DNA of 64,000 nucleotides from Deinococcus sp. JMULE3 (GTDB lineage: Bacteria; Deinococcota; Deinococci; Deinococcales; Deinococcaceae). The notes below the pieces were generated by a model that saw only the letters and a program-made list of their open reading frames with translations, made no database searches and was not told where the DNA came from. The translations under genes and the position numbers were made by a program. How positions within the stretch are numbered: the first letter of the stretch is position 1; each line of letters starts with the position of its first letter. Location: positions 1 to 64,000 of the forward strand of contig NZ_SGWE01000003.1 in the NCBI RefSeq assembly GCF_013337115.1, read 5' to 3'. Positions 54,429-61,900 of this stretch are shown here, one piece after another.

Positions 54429-55151
54429 TCAGACGGGTGGGCCACCCGCGCTTTCCAGCGCCATGGGTGTCCCGTACCACTCCCCCTGGTGGAACACGCG
54501 CAGCACCGGCACCTGCCCGGCCTCCAGGACCAGTTCCGTGTGTCCCTCGCGGAACGCGTACCCTGACGGTCTCCGCACCACTGGCATGGCCGCCGGGCCG
54601 ATCGGACCCGGCGCGGCCACCACCGGCGTCGGCGTCAGGTTCGCGCCCACCAGCACGCCGGGGAGCACCACGCCGTTTTCGTCCCGCACCTCCGCGCTCA
54701 ACGTCGAGATCACCGCCCCGTTCGCGCTGGGCAGGCTGATCGGCGGGGTCAGCGTGACGCGCACATGGTCGCCGTTGTGCCCGAACAGGAACGGCGGCGT
54801 GTGGATGAGCGCGAAGCCATTTTCTTCCGTCACGCCGGTCACCTCGATGGGGATCGCCGCACGCATGGTCAGCACCTCCACCTGCACGTTCTGGGCGCTC
54901 AGGCCAGTGGCGCCCTGAAGGGAGAGGCCGACGTAGCTGCCCGGGCCGGTCAGGTCGGCGGTCGGGGTGAGAAGCACCCGGCTGACCAGTGCGGGGGTGG
55001 TCGAGCCGGGCAGCTGAATACCGGCGTAGTGGGCGTCGCTCAGTGCGCCCGCGGCGGGGGCCGCGCCACCCCCACTGCTCTGCTCCAGGGCGGTGAGGCG
55101 GGCGGCGTGGGCCAGGAACTGCTGTTTGGTGGGGTAGGGTCCGGCAGGCAT
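54429..55151 (-). CDS. Hypothetical tail protein, 240 aa
   Basis: ATG 55151 in TGATG overlap with the fibre gene. A short coiled-coil start (KQQFLAHAARLTALEQSS) is followed by an all-beta protein with regular strands (VSRVLLTPTADLTGPGSY, VQVEVLTMRAAIPIEV). Probably a fibre- or baseplate-associated adaptor. Function unknown. Confidence 0.6.
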   Translation of the reverse strand: MPAGPYPTKQQFLAHAARLTALEQSSGGGAAPAAGALSDAHYAGIQLPGSTTPALVSRVLLTPTADLTGPGSYVGLSLQGATGLSAQNVQVEVLTMRAAIPIEVTGVTEENGFALIHTPPFLFGHNGDHVRVTLTPPISLPSANGAVISTLSAEVRDENGVVLPGVLVGANLTPTPVVAAPGPIGPAAMPVVRRPSGYAFREGHTELVLEAGQVPVLRVFHQGEWYGTPMALESAGGPPV

Positions 55152-56536
55152 CAGAGGCTCCTTTCGACGGTTTCGAAACCGTCCGGGTCGGGGGTGGCGG
55201 TGGCGTTCGTGATGAGTTCGAAGCCGTCAGGATCGGCGGCGGTTTCACCTTCAGGAATGGTTTCGAAGCCTTCCGGGTCGGTCTGCACGGTGAAGCCGGG
55301 GCCGCTGCCGCCGCCCGGTACGGGCTGACTGCGGGCGCGCAGGACCGCGACCGCGCCGCTGTCGTCCGCGCGGGTCAGGCGCAGCACCCCGGCAGGCAGC
55401 ACGAACGGGAACGCGACGGGTGCCCAGGTGCTGCCGTCGCTGGCGTGCTCCACGAGGACGGCCGGGCCGTCCACGCCGAGCAGTTCGGACCCGATCAGGC
55501 TGCCCGGGCCGGGGTTCAGCGGGATCAGCAGGCCGCCGTCCGGGGTGGCGTCCCCGAGCAGCAGTGGCACGGCCACCGCGCCGACCAGCTCGCCGGGCTG
55601 GCCGTCCACACCGTCACGCCCGGCGGGTCCCTGGATGCCCTGCGGACCCTGTGGTCCCTGTTCGCCCTGCGGGCCGGGTGCGCCGAGCAGTTGCATGGCG
55701 TCCACGTACACGCCACCGGTCTTCCGGCTGATCGTGCCGGTGGTCGAGTCCGCCCACACGTCGCCGTCGCTGCCCACGCTGTCGTCCGGGGGGCCAGGGG
55801 CGAAGCGCCACTCGCCGCCCAGGCGGATGCCGCCCGACGAGTTGGCCGTGCCGGTGCTCAGGTCGGCGGTGCCGTCCCCGCTCCGGATTGCGAGGTTGTC
55901 CACGTACAGCGTGATGTTCGGCGGCGGGCCGTCCGCCTGCACCTGCCGGACGATCACGCTCAGTTCCGCGCCGCCCGCGTACTCCGCGAGGAAATCGCTG
56001 GGGAGCGCGAGGTCGAACGCCTGCTCACCCTCCTGCAGTTGCAGGCGTCCCTGCGCCGCGTCGATGGTGAGGTGGAGCCGCTCCCAGGTGTTCGGCGCGA
56101 GCAGCCGGTCGGGCAGGCCGGAGAGCGGATTCCCCTCGGCGTTCTGGGCGTACCCGTACGAGAGGAGGCCGTTCGCCCAGCGCAGCAGCCGCCGCGTGCC
56201 CGCCTCGCCGCTCGTGGGGACCAGGGCGAGGAGGTCGAAGCCCACCGCGAGGTACGTGCTGGCGGCTGTGGTCTGCCAGGTGTACTTCCAGTCGAGCTGC
56301 AGCTGGAGGTCCGCGCTGGACCAGACGCTCTGGCCGATGGTGGCGCGCAGGACGCCTGCGGGCTGCTGAACACCGATGGACTGGACGCCGTACGCGAGCG
56401 GGCCGAATTTCAGCTGGCCGCTGGCGAGCGTGACGCCGTTCGTGGCGGTGTAGTCCGGCCCGAGGAACGTCCGGTCGAACTGATCCGTCCACGTCCAGAG
56501 GGCAGGGTCGGGCGGGGTGGGGGGTGGGGTGGTCAT
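55151..56536 (-). CDS. Tail fibre with collagen-like segment
   Basis: 461 aa, ATG 56536, GGAGG 3 nt upstream. Residues 1-200 are a lectin/concanavalin-like beta domain. Around 280-312 is a collagen-like (G-x-y)n run (GAPGPQGEQGPQGPQGIQ and on), typical of trimeric phage fibres. Then a beta domain, and at the very end three copies of DPxGFE (DPEGFET, DPDGFEL, DPDGFET). Expected to bind the host surface. Firm for fibre type, receptor unknown. Confidence 0.7.
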   Translation of the reverse strand: MTTPPPTPPDPALWTWTDQFDRTFLGPDYTATNGVTLASGQLKFGPLAYGVQSIGVQQPAGVLRATIGQSVWSSADLQLQLDWKYTWQTTAASTYLAVGFDLLALVPTSGEAGTRRLLRWANGLLSYGYAQNAEGNPLSGLPDRLLAPNTWERLHLTIDAAQGRLQLQEGEQAFDLALPSDFLAEYAGGAELSVIVRQVQADGPPPNITLYVDNLAIRSGDGTADLSTGTANSSGGIRLGGEWRFAPGPPDDSVGSDGDVWADSTTGTISRKTGGVYVDAMQLLGAPGPQGEQGPQGPQGIQGPAGRDGVDGQPGELVGAVAVPLLLGDATPDGGLLIPLNPGPGSLIGSELLGVDGPAVLVEHASDGSTWAPVAFPFVLPAGVLRLTRADDSGAVAVLRARSQPVPGGGSGPGFTVQTDPEGFETIPEGETAADPDGFELITNATATPDPDGFETVERSL

Positions 56537-57189
56537 GGGCCTCCGGAGAGCGAGAGGAGCAGCTGCATGAGCTGCCCGCCGCGCAGGTCGAGCGTGAACG
56601 TCAGGGGAGCGTTCGGGGCGGTGAACAGCGGCGTGAGCACGGCCAGCGGGTACACGCCGCGCGGGTACCGCCCGGCGGCGTTCAGGCGGGCGTAGGGACC
56701 CAGGGGCCAGAGGTCGGCGGGCTGGTCGTCGATCAGCCAGGGTCGGGGCGGGAGGGTGCCGCGTGCGGTCAGGACGCGTGTGAAGGGCTGATCGAGGAGC
56801 GGTGGTCCGGGTGGGTAGGTGACGCGGAGCTTGCCGAGCACCTTGCGGCGGTCGTCGATCTCGTCGGTCCACCCGGCTGGGCTGTACGCGCTTCTCCGCG
56901 CCAGGATCTCCAGCGCGGCCGGGGCGTCCACCCACGCCTGCGCCTGGGCGTCCCAGCGCTGCACGAGGGTGGGCTGGAGCCACGGGGCGTGCCCTCTGGG
57001 GAGGGGTTCGTCACGGTCGGGGCCGGGCACGCGGTCCACACTCGCCACGCCCAGCGGGGGCGGCGGCGGCTGACGGTCCGGCGGGAGGGGCGGCGCGGGG
57101 GGCGTGCGGGGCCGGGCGAGACGGGCTTCGCGCCAGTCCTCAGCGCGCGCGTCCCGCCACGGGTCGTGGTCACGCAGGACGTGGGCCAT
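56533..57189 (-). CDS. Hypothetical tail protein, 218 aa
   Basis: ATG 57189, GGAG upstream. Arg/Trp-rich N-terminus, a Pro-rich segment (PPAPPLPPDRQPPPPP), then alpha/beta with strands near the end (PLTFTLDLRGGQLMQL). ATGA overlap with the fibre gene. Probably a fibre adaptor or baseplate protein by position. Confidence 0.6.
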   Translation of the reverse strand: MAHVLRDHDPWRDARAEDWREARLARPRTPPAPPLPPDRQPPPPPLGVASVDRVPGPDRDEPLPRGHAPWLQPTLVQRWDAQAQAWVDAPAALEILARRSAYSPAGWTDEIDDRRKVLGKLRVTYPPGPPLLDQPFTRVLTARGTLPPRPWLIDDQPADLWPLGPYARLNAAGRYPRGVYPLAVLTPLFTAPNAPLTFTLDLRGGQLMQLLLSLSGGP

Positions 57190-57206
57190 GGGGGTCTCCT
57201 GTTTGG

Positions 57207-58706
57207 TCAGGTTTCGATGAGTTCAGGGTCACGGGTCAGGGCTTCATGCGGCGGCCACGCGCTGAAGAGCGGGCCGCTGCGGGCGAAGCCGACCCAGTCC
57301 TGCGCGGGGATCTCCAGCGCCGAGAGCCACGTCGCGAGGGCAACGGCCTGCACGGTCGGGGCCTGACCGGGCGGGTCGGCGGGCGGGAGGTCGACGCGGG
57401 TGACCTGCCCGCCCGCCTCGATCAGCAGCACCGTCTGCCCGTGCGCGCCGCGGTACGCGGCCCAGCTGCCCGGACCGGGGATGCTCACGCTGTCCCCGAC
57501 GTGCAGAGTGTCCAGGTCGCTCAGGTGGGCGTGATCGGCGGTGAGTGGGCCCTCGATGCGGACGCGGCCGTCCGGGCTGAGCCAGCGCGGCCCGGTGGGC
57601 TGCGGCAGCGTCGGCTCGGAAACCCCGTCCGTGGCGTACGCGAACTTCACCGGGTCGCTGTACGCGTACACCACCGGGTCGCCCGGCACGCCGCTGTGCA
57701 CGGGCAGATCCCGCAGTTCGTGCAGGGCGAACGGCCACGCGTCCGCCTCGTTCGTGGCGTCCGGGTCGACGGGCGGGTACCAGTTCTGGTTGATGATCAC
57801 CGTTCGCCAGTGCTGCGCCGTTCCGAGGGTGACGAGTCCCTGGATGGCGTACTCGAGGCGGGTGCCGCTGAGCGGCGCCGTCTGCTGCACCCGCTGGGCA
57901 CGCAGGCGCAGCAGCGCGGGCTCCTGCAGGGGGGATGACGCGTCCGGTCGCCAGAGGAACTTCACGAGCGTGCTGCCGTTCGCGCGGGTGCGGGTGTCGC
58001 GCGTGCCGGTTTCCTCGCCCGTGGCGTAGGACAGGGTGCGGTCCCGCAGGATGCCGAAGCGTCGCCCGACCAGACTGCCAGCCATCTGGGTACTCAACTC
58101 CACCTCCCACTGGCCACCGCGTTGCAGGGCGTACTCCCACCAGCGGGCGTTCACGGTGAACAGCTCGCCTGGCGCCTGATCGCGGATGACGGCGTCCCCG
58201 GTGATGACCGTGGCGAGGTGCAGGACGCGGGCCTGATGGTCGGCGAGGGTGGGGACGTCCAGGCGGCGGATCTCGCCACTGTCGAGGGTGACGCGGCTGA
58301 AACTGTCAGCAGTCCCAGTCTGGGGGACCGGGTGGCCGTCCGGTCCGGTCTGCGGGACGTGCGGCATGCCGAAGTTCGACGGGCGCTGCCCGGTGGCGTA
58401 GGCGGGCAGGTGGGGGACGTCCGGCGCGTCGTCCGGCGTGAAGCTGGGTCGGCGCGGCTGGTGCAGGGTGCGCTGGTCGACGTGATGCACCCCGTCGAAA
58501 CACACCCGGACCCGTGCGCCCGGGCGGGGGAACGATCCGGCGGTCAGCTGCCCCCGCACCGCCTGCCCGGTGTCGAGGCGCACCGTGACCGCTCCGGGGT
58601 GCGCGGCCACCACGATCCCCTCGACACAACGGCCGGGCGGCAGATCCTGCCGACAGCAGCAGCCGTCCAGCCATTCGAGGAACTCGGCCCAGGTCCACTC
58701 AGTCAC
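57207..58706 (-). CDS. Tail/baseplate protein, 499 aa
   Basis: GTG 58706. N-terminal CCC (residues 16-18) and a beta-barrel region (IVVAAHPGAVTVRLDTGQAV, a possible gp5/gpV-type OB fold), then a Pro/Gly linker and beta-rich C-half. No enzymatic motif. In the operon right after the hub gene, so a baseplate or tail-tip component is likely. Family not named. Confidence 0.6.
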   Translation of the reverse strand: MTEWTWAEFLEWLDGCCCRQDLPPGRCVEGIVVAAHPGAVTVRLDTGQAVRGQLTAGSFPRPGARVRVCFDGVHHVDQRTLHQPRRPSFTPDDAPDVPHLPAYATGQRPSNFGMPHVPQTGPDGHPVPQTGTADSFSRVTLDSGEIRRLDVPTLADHQARVLHLATVITGDAVIRDQAPGELFTVNARWWEYALQRGGQWEVELSTQMAGSLVGRRFGILRDRTLSYATGEETGTRDTRTRANGSTLVKFLWRPDASSPLQEPALLRLRAQRVQQTAPLSGTRLEYAIQGLVTLGTAQHWRTVIINQNWYPPVDPDATNEADAWPFALHELRDLPVHSGVPGDPVVYAYSDPVKFAYATDGVSEPTLPQPTGPRWLSPDGRVRIEGPLTADHAHLSDLDTLHVGDSVSIPGPGSWAAYRGAHGQTVLLIEAGGQVTRVDLPPADPPGQAPTVQAVALATWLSALEIPAQDWVGFARSGPLFSAWPPHEALTRDPELIET

Positions 58707-58890
58707 GGCGGACGTCCTTCACGCGCCGCTGCCCGCCGGTGCCTTCGAGCGTGACCTGATCGCCGGGCGCGACCGTGCTGGGCGCCGGGTGGTCAACCCG
58801 CACCGCCAGGACCCGTCCGGGCGTGCCGCTCAGCCGGACGATCAGGCCTCCGGCGACGCGCAGCAGGACGAGGCCGCGCTGGTCATTCAC
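58699..58890 (-). CDS. Small beta-barrel-like tail protein, 63 aa
   Basis: GTG 58890 overlaps the hub gene by 8 bp. The sequence (RGLVLLRVAGGLIVRLSG, VLAVRVDHPAP, GDQVTLEGTGG) reads as a single small beta-barrel. It overlaps both neighbours in the tail operon and is translated between them. Function unknown. Confidence 0.55.
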   Translation of the reverse strand: MNDQRGLVLLRVAGGLIVRLSGTPGRVLAVRVDHPAPSTVAPGDQVTLEGTGGQRRVKDVRRD

Positions 58891-61126
58891 GTCGGATCTC
58901 CACGGTTTCGACCTCCAGGGTGTGCGTGTGGCCCTGCCCGCGGGCCGTGACGAGGCGGATCACGCCCAGCCCGGCCAGGGCGAGGCCGGGGCGCAGGCGG
59001 GCGGCCTGCGGGGTCTGCACGGTGCGGATCACGCGGGGCTGGTAGTCGCGGTTCAGCAGGCCCACCAGTGTCCCGGCGCGGTCCTGATCGCGGACCGCGT
59101 CGAGCGTTACTGCGATCTCCGGGGCGGGCCCGTCGGCGTTCTCGGCGACGGCGATCTGCGGGTCGCGGAGGTACGTGACGCGGGGCCAGGGCAGACCGCT
59201 GATGCTTCCCGCGCCAGCGCCACCCGTCTTGCCGGTCGCCTGGGCGTCCACGTCGGGCACCTCGTCGCGCAGGGTGGGCGGGGCGTTCTCAGTGAGTTCC
59301 ACGCTGTGCTCCAGCACGCCGACGCGCCGCTCGGTCTTGACGATCTCCCCGACGTCCATGTCCCGCACCGGGAGTTTCTGCGGTCCGGTGCGGGTGCGGG
59401 TGTACAGCCACAGGCCCGCCCCGGTGGGTTTGTACGTTTCGGCGGTGGTGTACTCCTCGACGGTCAGCGCGACGGGGGGCGGCGCGGTGGTGGGGTCGTC
59501 GAGGCCGGTCTGTCCGAGTTCCCCGGCGCGGCTTTCCACGGTGATCCGTTCGCGCAGCCAGCTGCCCTGCGGACTCCAGACGTTCCGGACGCGGGTGCTT
59601 TCGCGGCCCAGCAGGTCCCCCTGGACCGCGCCGGGCACCAGGGCGGCGAGGTCGGCGGGGATGCCCTGCGCGCCCTGCGGGACGGTCGTGTAGGTGTACG
59701 TGTACGCGGTGCGGGTGGTGAGGCTCTCGGCGAGCGCCTGGCTGTCCTCCGTGCCGGGCAGGTACGTGAAGGTCGTCTCGGTGATGCTGAACACGACGTT
59801 CAGCTGGCGGAGCTGGTCGAGCTGGATGAGTTGCCCCTGCCAGTACGGGCTGCTGAGCAGGGTGGTCCGGTACCGGGCGAGGACGTCGTCCGGCGTGACC
59901 GGTTCGGTCAGTTCGATCACGCCGGTGATCACCTCGACGACCTGCACGACCCGCCCGCCTTTCTTGCGGGTGAGGGTGGCGGTGCGGCGGCCGTCGCGGT
60001 CCACGAAGCCGGTGACGACCGCGTCGCGGCTGACCTCGAAGCGCGCGGCGTTCCTGTCCCGGATCTCCAGCTGCTGCGGCTGCCCGTCCTCGCCGAGCAC
60101 GTCCGGCAGCTGCTCGGACTCCACGACCTCCTGCAGGTAGTCGTCCACCTGCGTGAACCGGTCCCCGACCTGGAGGGTGACGCGGGTGGGGGTGCGGCTG
60201 AACTCGGCCTGTTCCCCCAGGCCGGTCAGGAACTCCGGGCGCAGCTGGGCAGCGCTGTCCGACTGGCCGGGCGGCAACATCAGCCACGTGTTCTGAGTGG
60301 ACTCTCGCAGGATCAGGCGGACGTTCAGGCGCCCGTACGTGTCGCCGTACACGTCGACTGGGGAGCGGTCCCGGGTGGTGAACTCCCGGCGGGTTTCCTC
60401 CCAGTACTCGCCCTGCAGGATGTCCGTGCCGGAGAGGTTCTGCCCCGCCGCGCTGAACGCGAGGCTCAGGATCTCGCGGACGCCCGCGACCTGCCGGGTG
60501 ACGCTGCGGTAGTTCGGGCTCTCGATCTGGCGGCTGGGGTTCGCCACCCAGGGGATCAGTTCCGGCAGGCGGGTGTTCTGCAGGTCCTGATCCTGCGTGG
60601 TGCGGCCCCGGAACGTGGTGCGGTACCCGCCGTCGGGCGTGCGAGTGATCTGGTAGTCGCCGTCCGCGGGGACGGATTCATACGTGACGGTGGTGGGTCC
60701 CTGCCGGGGCAGGCGCTGCTGCACCTCGACGGTCATCACGTCGCCCAGGGCGGGGCGGACGAGGCCGCGCACCGTGAATTCCGCCTCGACGTACATCTCG
60801 TGCCGGGTGTGCTGCCAGGAGATCCCGTCGAGCGGGACGCCGTTCAGGGTCAGGCGGGTGGCGGTGCGGATAGACGGCTGCCCGAACAGCACCTCGGCGC
60901 GGGTGGGCGGGTCGCTGGCGCGGCCCGTGGTCTGGGCGTGCAGGGTCAGCGTGTAGATCCGCGCGGGGTCCGGGGCGGTCTGGGCGCGCAGGGCCAGGGT
61001 GACGCGGTACGTGCCGGGCGCGGCGCTGGCCCGCAGCGTGAGCGTGAACCGCTGAACTTCGCGGGTCTGGGCGCGCAGCGTGAGGGTCAGCAGCCGGGAG
61101 CGGCGGCGGGTCAGGATGAACGGCAT
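58883..61126 (-). CDS. Tail hub / baseplate protein, 747 aa
   Basis: ATG 61126. Length, beta-rich content and position two small genes after the tape measure fit a siphovirus hub (Dit/Tal-like) protein. The N-terminus has four short repeats of LTL-x-L-R/H-AQT (residues 10-70), likely strands. The central part is helical-beta; the C-terminus includes many strands (RVIRTVQTPQAARLRPGL). No peptidase motif is seen. Role: connect tube to tip and hold the tape measure end. Confidence 0.6.
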   Translation of the reverse strand: MPFILTRRRSRLLTLTLRAQTREVQRFTLTLRASAAPGTYRVTLALRAQTAPDPARIYTLTLHAQTTGRASDPPTRAEVLFGQPSIRTATRLTLNGVPLDGISWQHTRHEMYVEAEFTVRGLVRPALGDVMTVEVQQRLPRQGPTTVTYESVPADGDYQITRTPDGGYRTTFRGRTTQDQDLQNTRLPELIPWVANPSRQIESPNYRSVTRQVAGVREILSLAFSAAGQNLSGTDILQGEYWEETRREFTTRDRSPVDVYGDTYGRLNVRLILRESTQNTWLMLPPGQSDSAAQLRPEFLTGLGEQAEFSRTPTRVTLQVGDRFTQVDDYLQEVVESEQLPDVLGEDGQPQQLEIRDRNAARFEVSRDAVVTGFVDRDGRRTATLTRKKGGRVVQVVEVITGVIELTEPVTPDDVLARYRTTLLSSPYWQGQLIQLDQLRQLNVVFSITETTFTYLPGTEDSQALAESLTTRTAYTYTYTTVPQGAQGIPADLAALVPGAVQGDLLGRESTRVRNVWSPQGSWLRERITVESRAGELGQTGLDDPTTAPPPVALTVEEYTTAETYKPTGAGLWLYTRTRTGPQKLPVRDMDVGEIVKTERRVGVLEHSVELTENAPPTLRDEVPDVDAQATGKTGGAGAGSISGLPWPRVTYLRDPQIAVAENADGPAPEIAVTLDAVRDQDRAGTLVGLLNRDYQPRVIRTVQTPQAARLRPGLALAGLGVIRLVTARGQGHTHTLEVETVEIRRE

Positions 61127-61130
61127 TAGG

Positions 61131-61475
61131 TCAGGCCACGTCGGCTTCGACGAACGCGAGGTCCTCGGCGCGGTACTGCTCCGCGGGCGCGCCGGAGGCC
61201 GTGAACCACGAGCACGTCAGGGTGAGGGACGCGCCTGGCGCGAGGGTGCCGCAGTCCAGCCACGCGTCCGTGAGCGGGGTGGGCACCCCGGCCAGGGTGA
61301 CGCTGGCCGCGCCGGTTCCCGCGGTCGCGTCGTCCTGGCGGATGCGGAGCTGCACGGCGCGGGCTTCCGCGCCGGTGTTGACGAGTTGCACGGTGATGGT
61401 GGGGCCGGTCTGCCCGGCGAGGACACGGCCGAAGTTCGCGTCGCTGGTGGGGACGCCATCGATCTGGTATTCCAT
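61131..61475 (-). CDS. Small tail protein, 114 aa
   Basis: ATG 61475. Immunoglobulin-like beta protein (GPTITVQLVNTGAEARAVQL, GASLTLTCSWF). Ig-like small proteins are common tail decorations or adaptors. It lies between tape-measure-linked and hub genes, four bases from the hub start. Family not named. Confidence 0.6.
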   Translation of the reverse strand: MEYQIDGVPTSDANFGRVLAGQTGPTITVQLVNTGAEARAVQLRIRQDDATAGTGAASVTLAGVPTPLTDAWLDCGTLAPGASLTLTCSWFTASGAPAEQYRAEDLAFVEADVA

Positions 61476-61483
61476 GGGGCTCC

Positions 61484-61900
61484 TTACTGCTTGCGCCAGC
61501 GCAGGGTGAACGCGTAGCTGTACCACGCGCCGGTCCGCCCGGGCGTCGTGGCGACGCGCCGGACGGACGCGGTGAGCACCTCGCAGTTCACCCAGGTGCG
61601 CTGCGTGTCCGGGCGGGTGTAACTCTCGGTGAGGGTGATGGTCATGCCGGGGCGGATCGCTTCGAGTTGCAGGCCGGTGGCGTGCGGCACGAAGAACCGG
61701 TCCGGGCTGGTGATGGTGAGGGTCGCGGCCGTCGCGCCAGCGGGACTGACCTGCCCGGCGAAGAAGCCGCTCAGCAGGGCGTCCTCGCTGGCGCTGGCCT
61801 CCCACTCGGCGGTGACGGCGTCCTCCGGCGGCAGGTGCCTGCGCGGGATGCCCACAGAGCCGATCGTCAGGACGGGCGGCGCGGTGACGATCCCGCTCAC
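61484..61900 (-). CDS. Small tail protein, 138 aa
   Basis: GTG 61900 overlaps the tape-measure stop (GTGA). Beta-rich (VLTIGSVGIPRRHL, ATLTITSPDRFFV, YSYAFTLRWRKQ), consistent with a distal-tail or tail-completion protein just downstream of the tape measure. No specific family. Confidence 0.6.
   Translation of the reverse strand: MSGIVTAPPVLTIGSVGIPRRHLPPEDAVTAEWEASASEDALLSGFFAGQVSPAGATAATLTITSPDRFFVPHATGLQLEAIRPGMTITLTESYTRPDTQRTWVNCEVLTASVRRVATTPGRTGAWYSYAFTLRWRKQ

Noticed and set aside
58775..61129. 784-aa plus-strand frame over the hub gene
   Set aside because: Shadow of the minus-strand hub gene; Gly/Val/Arg-biased, no start signal, against the direction of all tail genes.
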